Below are positions 1 to 7,654 of a stretch of 21,852 nt of DNA, piece by piece; positions within the stretch are counted from its first letter, which is position 1; every line of letters starts with the position of its first letter. This DNA is from Clostridiaceae bacterium (lineage in GTDB: Bacteria; Bacillota; Clostridia; Oscillospirales; Butyricicoccaceae), in contig JAGZOP010000036.1 of assembly GCA_018383195.1 (NCBI GenBank), positions 1 through 21,852 of the forward strand. The letters run 5' to 3'. The translations under genes and the position numbers were made by a program. A model generated the notes under the pieces. It did not search any database and was not told the DNA's origin. It saw nothing but the letters and a program-made list of their open reading frames with translations.

Positions 1-215
1 AATTCCTCTTATTTCTCCAAATATCCGCACTTTTCCGCGCGCTCTATTTCCCGATTTCCACGCCTTTGCTGCCCAACATAATAGCCGCAAAATTTCCAGT
101 TGTCAAGGAAAAGTTTGATAACTATATGGATATTGCGCCGCTCGAATATCCAGAATTCTATAAAAAATTTGCACTGCGTTTTTTAGCAATAAAATGCTGT
201 CGGCACAGAAATCGT

Positions 216-226
216 TATGATATGAT
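216..226 (+). promoter_or_regulatory. Weak candidate promoter for the Gfo/Idh/MocA gene
   Basis: Two overlapping TATGAT -10-like hexamers lie at 216-221 and 221-226, about 50 bases before the first gene. No convincing -35 box sits 16-18 bases upstream of either. The rest of 1-272 is A+T-rich, and I see no gene, repeat or clear hairpin in it. Confidence 0.3.
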
Positions 227-272
227 ACAGGTAACAAGACGCATTCCATGACTTTACTAAAAAAGAGGAGCT

Positions 273-1421
273 ATGAACATGAAACTTAAATTTGGCATGG
301 TTGGTGGCGGCGGCGGTTTTATTGGCGATGTGCACCGTCATGCGGCGCTGATGGACGACTTGTCTATTTTAGCTGCGGGATGTTTTTCACGGAATCCGGA
401 CAAGAATCATGCATTTGCGGAAAAGTGGAATATTACAGATTCCACACGCGTATATGCAGACTATGCCGAAATGGCTGCGCAGGAAGCTGCGCGAGAGGAC
501 GGTATCGACTTTGTCTCCATTACAACGCCGAATGATACCCATTATCCGATTGCGAAGTGTTTTTTGGAGCATGGCATCCACGTGATGTGCGATAAGCCAT
601 TGGCACTGAATGCCGCACAGGGCAGAGAATTGGCTACACTTGCAAAAGAAAAAGATTTGCAGTTTGGCGTGACCTATACTTATACGGGATATGCCATGAT
701 TCGGCAGGCGCGCGAAATGATTGATGCCGGTGAAATTGGAAAAATCACCTGTATTCAGGGCGAATATCCGCAGGAATGGCTGGCAGTCTCCTTGGTATCG
801 GGCAGTTCGGAACAAGCTACTTGGCGGCAAGACCCTGCGCGTTCCGGAGCCTCCGGCTGCTGTGCTGATATTGGCACGCATGCCGAATGTCTGATTTCAA
901 AAATGACCGGTCTGCATCCGCAGCGTGTCATTGCCCGCTTTGACAGCATTCCGGCAGAAATCCCGCTTGAAACCAATGCACAGATGATGGTGGAGTTTGA
1001 GGGCGGTATTCCGGGCATGATTTGGACTTCTCAGATCGCTATGGGGCATGAAACCGAACTGAATATCCGTATTTTTGGCGAAAAGGGCTCGATTGAGTGG
1101 AGTCATTTGAAACCATGGGAGCTGCGCGTAACCCGTATCAACCAGCCGCCGCAGATTTACACAACCAACCGCGACTACCTGTATCCGGCAGCAAAGGAAC
1201 TTTGCCGTCTGCCATCCGGTCATATCGAAGGATTTTACGAGGCGTTCGGCAACCTGTACCGCGGGTTCTGCGTTCATTTGATTGCACGGAAAACGGGCGG
1301 AAATCCGGGAACCTTCCAATATCCAACCGTAGAAGACGGGATAAAGGGCATCGAATTTGTAGATGCCTGCCTGAAATCCAATGCAAACAACAATATTTGG
1401 GTCACCGTCGGAGAAGACTGA
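273..1421 (+). CDS. Gfo/Idh/MocA family NAD(P)-dependent oxidoreductase
   Basis: 382 residues, a normal length for this family of sugar and inositol dehydrogenases. The N-terminus has a glycine-rich Rossmann loop at about residues 10-18 (MVGGGGGFIG). It is followed by CDKP at 106-109, a variant of the family EKP motif whose lysine helps bind cofactor and substrate. A GTH signature near residue 200 (DIGTHAECL) carries the likely catalytic histidine. The C-terminal half is the alpha/beta substrate-binding domain. The start has an AGAGGAG ribosome site; a second ATG two codons later is also possible. The substrate cannot be read from sequence, but the SDR dehydrogenase downstream suggests polyol or sugar-acid metabolism. 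A terminator directly after the stop makes it probably a single-gene transcript. Confidence 0.9.
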   Translation: MNMKLKFGMVGGGGGFIGDVHRHAALMDDLSILAAGCFSRNPDKNHAFAEKWNITDSTRVYADYAEMAAQEAAREDGIDFVSITTPNDTHYPIAKCFLEHGIHVMCDKPLALNAAQGRELATLAKEKDLQFGVTYTYTGYAMIRQAREMIDAGEIGKITCIQGEYPQEWLAVSLVSGSSEQATWRQDPARSGASGCCADIGTHAECLISKMTGLHPQRVIARFDSIPAEIPLETNAQMMVEFEGGIPGMIWTSQIAMGHETELNIRIFGEKGSIEWSHLKPWELRVTRINQPPQIYTTNRDYLYPAAKELCRLPSGHIEGFYEAFGNLYRGFCVHLIARKTGGNPGTFQYPTVEDGIKGIEFVDACLKSNANNNIWVTVGED

Positions 1422-1456
1422 AAAAGTAGGGGCACAGCTGTGTCCCTGCTTTTTTT
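1421..1456 (+). terminator. Rho-independent terminator after the Gfo/Idh/MocA gene
   Basis: A long stem whose arms meet in the palindromic centre CACAGCTGTG pairs from the A-run at 1421 to the T-run ending about 1456, with only two G-U wobbles. The T-tract is seven bases. It begins at the last base of the stop codon, so it ends the first transcript before the SDR gene. Confidence 0.88.
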
Positions 1457-1497
1457 CGTCTGGTGATTTTGTCACAGATAAACCGGTTCCATTCGGG

Positions 1498-1503
1498 TAT
1501 ACT
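1498..1503 (+). promoter_or_regulatory. Candidate -10 box for the SDR-rhodanese-thioredoxin group
   Basis: TATACT lies about 30 bases before the SDR start and just after the preceding terminator, where a new promoter would be expected. The base run 17 bases upstream (CAGATA) is a poor -35 match, so an activator or a weak promoter is likely. Confidence 0.35.
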
Positions 1504-1533
1504 GCAATCATCAAACAGAAGGAGGTTCTCGTG

Positions 1534-2280
1534 ATGAGACTCAAAGATAAAGTTGCAATCGTAACCGGCGGAAGCCGCGGAATTGGCTATGCGACCGCAG
1601 AAGCTTTCCTGCGGGAGGGCGCCGTGGTCATTCTGACTGCAAGTAGCACCGCCAACGCAGAGCATGCCGTCAGCCAGTTAAAAGAAAAATATCCCGACGC
1701 GACCGTTGCGGGAATCAGTCCGGATTTGAGCAGCCTTGAATCGGTTCGGGAAGCTTTCCGCAGTGCAAGCCAGACCTATGGATGTGTGGATATTCTGGTC
1801 AACAACGCAGGTGTTTCGGAGAGCACCCCGTTTACCGACTATACCGAAGAAGCGTTTGATAAGGTCATGGACCTCAATGTCAAGGGCGTATTTAACGCAA
1901 CCAAAGCCGCTTCGGAATGCATGATTGCCCGCGGAAAGGGCGTTATTCTCAGCACCTCGTCCATGGTCAGCATTTACGGTCAGCCGAGCGGCATTGCCTA
2001 TCCGGCATCCAAATTTGCAGTCAACGGTCTGACTGTCTCCCTTGCACGGGAACTCGGCCCGAAAGGGATTCGCGTCAACGCGGTTGCCCCCGGAATTACC
2101 GAGACCGATATGATGAAAGCGGTTCCGAAGGAGGTCATCGAGCCGATGATTGCACAGATTCCGCTGCGCCGTCTGGGACAGCCCGAAGATATTGCCAATG
2201 CATTTGTATTTCTTGCCTCCGATGAAGCGTCGTACATCACCGGTGTAGTGTTGAGTGTAGACGGCATGGCAAGAACCTGA
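1534..2280 (+). CDS. Short-chain dehydrogenase/reductase (SDR), FabG-like
   Basis: 248 residues, the classical SDR length. The cofactor loop TGGSRGIG is at 11-18 and NNAG at 90-93. The catalytic triad fits Ser143, Tyr156 and Lys160 (YPASK). The C-terminus has the usual PG...ET motif and a SYITG...VDG ending. The start is the ATG at 1534, preceded by AAGGAGG; a GTG lies one codon upstream, and the longer open frame back to 1381 overlaps the terminator and is not coding. It could be a 3-oxoacyl-ACP reductase, but nothing here belongs to fatty-acid synthesis, and the Gfo/Idh/MocA neighbour suggests a sugar or polyol dehydrogenase. The substrate is unknown. The rhodanese gene follows 14 bases after the stop, so the two are likely co-transcribed. 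Confidence 0.9.
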   Translation: MRLKDKVAIVTGGSRGIGYATAEAFLREGAVVILTASSTANAEHAVSQLKEKYPDATVAGISPDLSSLESVREAFRSASQTYGCVDILVNNAGVSESTPFTDYTEEAFDKVMDLNVKGVFNATKAASECMIARGKGVILSTSSMVSIYGQPSGIAYPASKFAVNGLTVSLARELGPKGIRVNAVAPGITETDMMKAVPKEVIEPMIAQIPLRRLGQPEDIANAFVFLASDEASYITGVVLSVDGMART

Positions 2281-2294
2281 GGGAGGCGCTCCGG

Positions 2295-2699
2295 ATGAAG
2301 GGGTCTACAAAATCCATTGCAGCCTTATTGCTGCTTGTGCTTTTGACCGCGGCAGGGTGCAGTGCCGCACCGCAGGATGCCGCTTACCGGCAGATCTCCA
2401 TGAAAGAAGCGGCAGAACTGATGGAAACACAGGAGGATTTTATCCTGTTGGATGTCCGCACCGAAGAAGAGTTTGCCGAACAGCATATTCCCGGCGCAAT
2501 CTGTATCCCAAATGAAGAGATTGGCGCCGAAGAAATCCCCCAGTTTCCCGACCGGGAGCAGCTCATTCTGGTCTATTGCCGCAGCGGAAACCGCAGCAAA
2601 CAGGCGTCGCAAAAGCTGGCAGAGCTCGGCTATTCCAAGGTTGTCGAGTGCGGCGGAATTCAGGACTGGACAGGCGAAACGGTTTCCGGCGCAGCGTGA
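2295..2699 (+). CDS. Rhodanese-domain lipoprotein
   Basis: 134 residues. A lysine-bearing N-terminus and a hydrophobic segment (about 8-20) run into AAGC, a plausible lipobox with Cys22 as the lipidated residue, so the protein should be tethered outside the membrane. A single rhodanese domain spans about 33-127: LLDVRTEEEFAEQHIPGA near 51-68, and the active-site loop CRSGNRS with Cys95. Rhodanese domains carry sulfur as a cysteine persulfide; single-domain exported forms have poorly defined substrates. A GGGAGG ribosome site precedes the ATG. It sits between the SDR gene and thioredoxin; a thiol reductase next to a persulfide carrier suggests sulfur or redox handling, although thioredoxin is predicted cytoplasmic and this protein external. 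Confidence 0.87.
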   Translation: MKGSTKSIAALLLLVLLTAAGCSAAPQDAAYRQISMKEAAELMETQEDFILLDVRTEEEFAEQHIPGAICIPNEEIGAEEIPQFPDREQLILVYCRSGNRSKQASQKLAELGYSKVVECGGIQDWTGETVSGAA

Positions 2700-2770
2700 C
2701 AATATCACAGAACGGCAGTCCGAAATCGGTTAAAATAAAACCATCAAAAAGAACACAGGAGGAACAAAAA

Positions 2771-3076
2771 ATGTCCGTTTTCCATATTACTCAAGATAAC
2801 TTTCAGCAAGAGGTCCTGAACAGCGATAAGCCTGTCCTGCTCGATTTCTGGGCAAGCTGGTGCGGTCCCTGCCGCATGGTGGGTCCCATCATTGATGAAA
2901 TTGCCGGAGAGCATCCCGAGATTAAAGTCGGCAAGATCAATGTCGATGAGCAGCAGGAATTGGCAGCCGCATTCAAAATTATGAGCATCCCGACCCTGAT
3001 GGTTGTCAAAGACGGCAAGGTTGTCAATCAGGCAATGGGCGTCCGCCCCAAAGATCAGATCTTATCCATGCTGTAA
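2771..3076 (+). CDS. trxA: Thioredoxin
   Basis: 101 residues, the usual size for a cytoplasmic thioredoxin, with no signal peptide. The redox motif WCGPC is at 30-34 (Cys31, Cys34) inside the standard FWASWCGPC context. The cis-proline lies in SIPTLMV, and KDGK...G near the C-terminus completes the fold. The chosen ATG follows AGGAGG at a good distance. The frame is open much further upstream, but that part overlaps the rhodanese gene and reads as low-complexity out-of-frame protein. The gene lies 71 bases after the rhodanese gene, with no clear terminator between them, and ends at a strong terminator. Confidence 0.96.
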   Translation: MSVFHITQDNFQQEVLNSDKPVLLDFWASWCGPCRMVGPIIDEIAGEHPEIKVGKINVDEQQELAAAFKIMSIPTLMVVKDGKVVNQAMGVRPKDQILSML

Positions 3077-3102
3077 GGAATTCCGCATCACCGTACAGCA
3101 GT

Positions 3103-3136
3103 AAAAATGCCCGCCAATCGGCGGGCACTTTTCATT
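3103..3136. terminator. Bidirectional terminator between trxA and the Crp/Fnr-type gene
   Basis: TGCCCGCC (3108-3115) pairs with GGCGGGCA (3120-3127) around an AATC loop. It is flanked by five A residues on the left and a T-rich run on the right, so it can serve both convergent genes. Confidence 0.85.
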
Positions 3137-3152
3137 TTCAGCAGAAACGGTG

Positions 3153-3812
3153 TTATGCATCACGCAAATCGCGCAGCTTGTGCGCATCGGTGATTTCAAT
3201 GCAGCCGCGGGTCATTTTCACCATTCCCTCGCTCTGGAAATACCGCAGCATGCGCGTGACCACTTCACGCGCCGTCCCCAGATGATTGCCGATTTTTTCA
3301 TGCGTCATATGAAGCGCAGGACTGCTTTCGATTGCGCTTTCTTCGAGCAGAAACGCCGCCAACCGGCTGTCAAAGCGTTTCCAGAGTACCTGCTCGATGA
3401 GCCACATCACATCGGAAAACCGGCTGCTCATAATCTCATTGGTATAGTTTGCGACCGGCGCAGATTCTTCCATCAGGCTCTTATAAACATTGGGTGGAAT
3501 CACCCATACTTCGGTATCCTTTTCCGCTTCAATGGTGATATCAAACTGAATGCTGCGCATCATGCAGGATGCGGAAAACAGGCAGATATCCATTTCAAAC
3601 AGGCGGTATATGGTGATTTCGCGCCCCTCGTCCGAGAGGATATAGGCGCGGAGCTGACCGGAACGAATAAGAAGCAGACCGAGACAGTCAGCGGAGCCGT
3701 TGTGCAGCACAGTGCCCTTGGGAACGCTCCGAGGGGATGCCGCATTGGACAGCGTCTCCTGCTGCTGCGGGGTTAGTTGATCCCAAATGGGAAAATAGCT
3801 TGAAAAATTCAT
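3153..3812 (-). CDS. Crp/Fnr family transcriptional regulator
   Basis: 219 residues from the ATG at 3812, which has a GAGGAG ribosome site; a 17-residue upstream extension is open but would run into the promoter. The N-terminal cyclic-nucleotide-binding-type beta-barrel spans about 15-125 (PKGTVLHNG, LLLIRSGQLRAYILSDEGREI). A long dimer helix follows, then a winged helix-turn-helix near 165-200 (HEKIGNHLGTAREVVTRML). The N-terminal cysteine set that binds the Fnr iron-sulfur cluster is absent; the Cys residues in DICLFSASC could sense redox, but that is conjecture. It is convergent with trxA and lies downstream of the purine operon on the same strand. Its targets cannot be read from this window. 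Confidence 0.9.
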   Translation of the reverse strand: MNFSSYFPIWDQLTPQQQETLSNAASPRSVPKGTVLHNGSADCLGLLLIRSGQLRAYILSDEGREITIYRLFEMDICLFSASCMMRSIQFDITIEAEKDTEVWVIPPNVYKSLMEESAPVANYTNEIMSSRFSDVMWLIEQVLWKRFDSRLAAFLLEESAIESSPALHMTHEKIGNHLGTAREVVTRMLRYFQSEGMVKMTRGCIEITDAHKLRDLRDA

Positions 3813-3834
3813 AATCACAGCTCCTCTTCCACAT

Positions 3835-3863
3835 ATTATAGACATACCGAAAACAGATGTCAA
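3835..3863 (-). promoter_or_regulatory. Consensus sigma-A promoter for the Crp/Fnr-type gene
   Basis: On the minus strand, TTGACA (3858-3863) and TATAAT (3835-3840) are separated by exactly 17 bases, a perfect consensus. The start codon lies about 20 bases beyond the -10 box, giving a very short leader. Confidence 0.88.
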
Positions 3864-3905
3864 TGGGAAGCGCGGCAGATCGCAACGGTTCTGTTTTCAA
3901 ATTTT

Positions 3906-4409
3906 TTAGTTCCCTTTACTTGTTTCGGTTTTGCGCGCCGCCAAGCTTTCGCGCAATGCGCGCTCGACCGCATTCAGGATGTTTTCATACCCGGTGCAGC
4001 GGCACAGATGCCCCGAAATCCGCTGGCGCAGCTCTTCGCGTGTGCGCGGTACGCCTTCGTTGATGATTTCCACAGCAGACAGGATGAATCCCGGCGTGCA
4101 GAATCCGCATTGCACCGCTGCTTCTTCTATGAACGCCTTTTGCACATTTGATAACTCTCCGTTATTATCTTTCAGTCCTTCCACTGTAAGTATATGCTTT
4201 CCCTCTGCCCACAGCGTCAGGTAGGTGCAGGAATCGATTGCCCTGCCGTCCAGCAGCACTGTGCACGCACCGCACTCCCCGACTTCGCAGCCGCGCTTCA
4301 CGCTCGTCAAGCCCAAGCGGTCCCGCAGGGTATCGAGCAGTGCTTCCCCCTCTTCCACCGCAACCTCGGTCGCTCTGCCGTTTACATAGAACTCTACTAT
4401 CCTGAGCAT
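3906..4409 (-). CDS. xdhC: Xanthine dehydrogenase-type iron-sulfur subunit (two [2Fe-2S])
   Basis: 167 residues, the typical size for the small subunit of molybdenum hydroxylases. The plant-ferredoxin-like first domain has cluster ligands Cys41, Cys46, Cys49 and Cys61 (GCEVGECGACTV). The second, helical domain has CGFC at 101-104 and CRC at 136-138 (HLCRCTGY). It passes electrons from the molybdenum centre to FAD. It is the last gene of the guaD-xdhA-xdhB-xdhC operon, two bases after xdhB with its ribosome site inside the xdhB end, so translation is probably coupled. The family also serves CO, nicotinate and aldehyde substrates; purine use is inferred from guaD. No clear terminator follows, so some transcripts may read into the Crp/Fnr-type gene. 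Confidence 0.93.
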   Translation of the reverse strand: MLRIVEFYVNGRATEVAVEEGEALLDTLRDRLGLTSVKRGCEVGECGACTVLLDGRAIDSCTYLTLWAEGKHILTVEGLKDNNGELSNVQKAFIEEAAVQCGFCTPGFILSAVEIINEGVPRTREELRQRISGHLCRCTGYENILNAVERALRESLAARKTETSKGN

Positions 4410-4411
4410 GC

Positions 4412-5287
4412 TCAGCCCTCCTTCGCCCGTTCGACCGCTTCCCGTATCGCGCGGCGCGTCATCTCGCCCGCAATCTGCAAACGAAATTCCGCTGACGCAC
4501 GCCAGCTTGAGCGCGGCGTAATCTCACGCCGTACCTGCTCCGCAAGCCTGTCATACAGGGATTGTTCCGGCATCTGCCCGCTGGCAAGCGCCTCTGCCGC
4601 CGCACAGCGGATGGGCGTAGGCGCTGCAACACCGAACGCCAGCCGCAAGTCCTCTATTTTCCCATCCTCCGCAAGATGTACCCATGCCGCACACCCCAAT
4701 GTTGAAATTTCCATGGCGCTGCGCTTGCCATACTTGATATATCGTCCGTAAAAGTGTTCATACTCTGTTTTTTTGATGCGGATTGCCGTCAAAATCTCCT
4801 CATGACGGCGCACGCTTTTGCCCGGACCGGCATAAAATTCCGCAATCGGAAGCCGTCTGCTTCCGGCTGCTCCGGTCAATTCCAGTTCTGCATTCATCGC
4901 AAACAGACTGGGCGCAGAATCCGCACTGGTCGCGGCGTTTGCAAGATTGCCGCCAATCGTCCCCATGTGCCGAATCTGCGGGCTGCCAACTTCATTGACT
5001 GCCTCTCCAAGCATCTGAGCATGCTCACGAATCAGCGGATGTGCTGAGAGGTCGGAAAACGGCGTACATGCCCCAATCCAGAGCGTGCCATCCGCTTCCA
5101 TCCTGACGCCGGTCAGCTCGGGCAGTCCATGGATGGATACCAGCGGTCTGCCCGCAAGCTTGCCCTCGCGCACGCTGATGAGCACGTCGGTGCCGCCCGC
5201 AATGAGGATGGCTTCCGGCTGCGCGGACAGCGCGCGCACCGCATCTGCGACACTTTTTGCCGCATAAAATCCTGTAATATCGTACAT
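4412..5287 (-). CDS. xdhB: Xanthine dehydrogenase-type FAD-binding subunit
   Basis: 291 residues, normal for the medium subunit of molybdenum hydroxylases. The vanillyl-alcohol-oxidase-type FAD fold is marked by AGGTD near residues 31-35, and by a second FAD-contacting stretch TIGGNLANAATSADSAPSL near 110-128. A C-terminal CO-dehydrogenase flavoprotein domain follows. It oxidises the reduced iron-sulfur subunit and passes electrons to NAD or another acceptor. An AGGAGG site precedes the ATG, and only 12 bases separate it from xdhA. Confidence 0.93.
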   Translation of the reverse strand: MYDITGFYAAKSVADAVRALSAQPEAILIAGGTDVLISVREGKLAGRPLVSIHGLPELTGVRMEADGTLWIGACTPFSDLSAHPLIREHAQMLGEAVNEVGSPQIRHMGTIGGNLANAATSADSAPSLFAMNAELELTGAAGSRRLPIAEFYAGPGKSVRRHEEILTAIRIKKTEYEHFYGRYIKYGKRSAMEISTLGCAAWVHLAEDGKIEDLRLAFGVAAPTPIRCAAAEALASGQMPEQSLYDRLAEQVRREITPRSSWRASAEFRLQIAGEMTRRAIREAVERAKEG

Positions 5288-5299
5288 TTTCCGCCCTCC

Positions 5300-7582
5300 T
5301 TACAGCAATCCATTGCACCGAAAATGTTCGATCAGCTTCTGCGGGCTGAGCGGCAGGCTGTTCACCGCCACCCCAGTTGCGTGCAGCACCGCGTTGCGCA
5401 CTGCGGGCGCGACCGGAATTGCCGGCGGTTCTCCCAGCGCCTTGTTGCCGAACGGTCCGGACGGGTCGGAGATTTCGACAAACATTGCCTCAAATTCCGG
5501 AGAATCCATACTGGTCGGCAGCTTATAATCGAGTAAATTTCCATTTCTCGGTCTGCATTTGTCATCATACAGCAGCTCCTCGCTCAGCGCATAGCCAAGC
5601 CCCATCGACATGCCGCCGTGTACCTGCGCTTCTGCCAGTTTGGGATTCAAAATCGTGCCCGAATCGTGTACATTGAGCAGCCGCAGCACGCGCACTTTTC
5701 CAAGTGGAATATCGACCTCGACCTCTGCAAAACAGCAGCCGGTAGAGAATGTATTCTGCGTACAATGTACGGTTTCTTCTGCCGCGATGTGCTCGGTGCG
5801 CCGCCGGCTGTAGCAGGCTTCCATGGCAAGCTGTTCCATCGTCATCCGCCGTGCGCCGGTATCGTCCCAAATCGCATCGTCATGCAGATGGAGCTCTCTC
5901 ACAGGACAATCGAGCAGCCACGCTGCGTAGTCCAGAATTTTCGCGCGCAGCGCCTCTCCGGTCTTTTTGACCGCCATGCCGCTCACATAACTTTGACGGG
6001 ACGCATATGCCCCCGAGTCGAATGGTGTCACATCGGTGTCCTGCATGGACAAAATATGCACCTTTTCCTCGGAAATACCGGTGGACGCTGCTGCCATTTG
6101 GGTGAAAACCGTGTCCGCGCCCTGCCCGATCTCGGTCGCGCCCATCTGAAGCTGAATCGAGCCGTCCTGATTGAGCGCCATGCGGCAGGCCGCAGTTTCA
6201 AGCGCAATCGGGTACACGCCTGTTTTATAAATGAAAATCGCCATTCCGACACCACGGCGCACATTTCCACTTTGATTTTGATACATTTCGCGTTTTTTCG
6301 CCCATTCAAATTTCTCTGCGCCGCGTTCCATGCACGCTTTCAAACCATAGGACAGGCAGGGAATCCCAGTATGCGGGTCAACATATCCCTCCGGCATGCA
6401 GTTTTTAAGGCGGAATTCCAGCGGGTCCATGCCAATCGCGTGCGCAAGGTCATCTGTAAGTGCTTCGGTGACGAACGCACCCTGCGGGATGCCGTAAGCG
6501 CGCATTGCGCCCGCAGTCGTGCAGTTGGTGTACACCGTCCAGCTCTCAGAATCGAGCGCCCGCCGGTCCTGATATGCCTGCTTGAACATATTCGCGGCGT
6601 TGGCGGCAATGCCGTGTCCGTGGGGCGAATAGCCGCCCTGATTGGACCAGGCGCGATAGCGCCGCCCGATCAGCGTGCCGTCCGGCGTCACCAGTCCGCG
6701 CACCTGCCAGGTAAACGGATGCCGCACATGGGTGCAGGTAAACACCTCTTCGCGGGTCAGCTCGACCCCCACCGGATGCCCGCCCAACTTGGTGGTCAGC
6801 CATGCCGCGAGCGGCTCAACCTGCACATCCTGCTTATTCCCAAACCCGCCGCCGATATAAGGCTTCATAACACGGACTTTTCCCCATGGTATGCCGAGCG
6901 CCTGCCCAACCACGCGCCGTACAATATGGGGAATCTGAGTGGACGAAACGACCACAATTTTGCCGTTTTCCTCGTAGGCATAGCTGTGAATCGGCTCCAA
7001 ATGACAATGCTGCACCGCCGAAGTCCCATACTCTCCGGAAACTTCAATGACGCCGGGCAGCCTTTGCGCCTCTTCATAGGACAGGTCGCCTAGCTGAAAC
7101 GCAGAATGCCCCATCACATTGGTCTTGTGCAGTTCCGGATGCAGCGGGGGCGCGTCCATTGCCTCCTGCGGCGTGCGCAGCACCGGATATTCCTCATAGG
7201 ATGCGTGCACCAGCCGCGCGGCGCGGGTTGCCACCACGCTGTTTTCCGCGACAACCACCGCAATTTCATCGCCATATACGCGCACGCGCGTGTTCAGGAT
7301 GCGGCGGTCTGCCACGTCCTGATGCTCCGGCTCCACCGACCACGGATGCCCTGCTGTTGGATAGACGCGGTCCGGCACGTCGAAGCAGGTGTAAATCGCA
7401 ATCACGCCGGGCACGGCACGCGCTGCATCCAAATCAAATCCGGTTACGATGCCGTTTGCAATGGTTGCGCGCACGATTTTCGCAACATAGGCGTGCTTTG
7501 GCTGCAAATCTGCCACATATTTGGCTTCTCCGGTCACCTTTGCATAGGCATCCACGCGAATTCTGCTGTCCCCGATTGCCAT
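5300..7582 (-). CDS. xdhA: Xanthine dehydrogenase-type molybdenum-binding subunit
   Basis: 760 residues, typical of the large catalytic subunit. The N-terminal domain begins near residue 12 with the family hallmark AKVTGEAKYVADL. GGGFGNKQ near 245 and AMRAYGIPQGAF near 360 contact the molybdopterin cofactor and substrate. GQGADTVFTQ lies in the cofactor-binding domain near 495. GEPPAIPVAPAVRNA near 720 carries the glutamate that acts as base in xanthine oxidase relatives. With the other two subunits it should hydroxylate xanthine (and hypoxanthine) to urate in the cytoplasm. No molybdenum-cofactor maturation gene is nearby. A GGAGG site precedes the ATG. The 72-base gap after guaD is very A+T-rich and could hold a weak internal promoter, but I see no good one. 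Confidence 0.93.
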   Translation of the reverse strand: MAIGDSRIRVDAYAKVTGEAKYVADLQPKHAYVAKIVRATIANGIVTGFDLDAARAVPGVIAIYTCFDVPDRVYPTAGHPWSVEPEHQDVADRRILNTRVRVYGDEIAVVVAENSVVATRAARLVHASYEEYPVLRTPQEAMDAPPLHPELHKTNVMGHSAFQLGDLSYEEAQRLPGVIEVSGEYGTSAVQHCHLEPIHSYAYEENGKIVVVSSTQIPHIVRRVVGQALGIPWGKVRVMKPYIGGGFGNKQDVQVEPLAAWLTTKLGGHPVGVELTREEVFTCTHVRHPFTWQVRGLVTPDGTLIGRRYRAWSNQGGYSPHGHGIAANAANMFKQAYQDRRALDSESWTVYTNCTTAGAMRAYGIPQGAFVTEALTDDLAHAIGMDPLEFRLKNCMPEGYVDPHTGIPCLSYGLKACMERGAEKFEWAKKREMYQNQSGNVRRGVGMAIFIYKTGVYPIALETAACRMALNQDGSIQLQMGATEIGQGADTVFTQMAAASTGISEEKVHILSMQDTDVTPFDSGAYASRQSYVSGMAVKKTGEALRAKILDYAAWLLDCPVRELHLHDDAIWDDTGARRMTMEQLAMEACYSRRRTEHIAAEETVHCTQNTFSTGCCFAEVEVDIPLGKVRVLRLLNVHDSGTILNPKLAEAQVHGGMSMGLGYALSEELLYDDKCRPRNGNLLDYKLPTSMDSPEFEAMFVEISDPSGPFGNKALGEPPAIPVAPAVRNAVLHATGVAVNSLPLSPQKLIEHFRCNGLL

Positions 7583-7654
7583 AAAGCATCGCCTCCTGAT
7601 GGTAATATTTTATTTATAAATTACAATTCGTATTTTATATGCAAGAAATATCCC

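Noticed and set aside
66..251. 61-codon open frame upstream of the first gene
   Set aside because: No ribosome site, composition unlike protein, and it runs through the A+T-rich leader and the -10-like boxes of the next gene.
2576..2770. N-terminal extension of thioredoxin
   Set aside because: Thioredoxins of this type start at about the chosen ATG, which has AGGAGG; the extension is the rhodanese gene read in another frame.
5618..7093. 491-codon plus-strand open frame opposite xdhA
   Set aside because: Shadow of xdhA: no recognisable domain, no ribosome site, biased composition.
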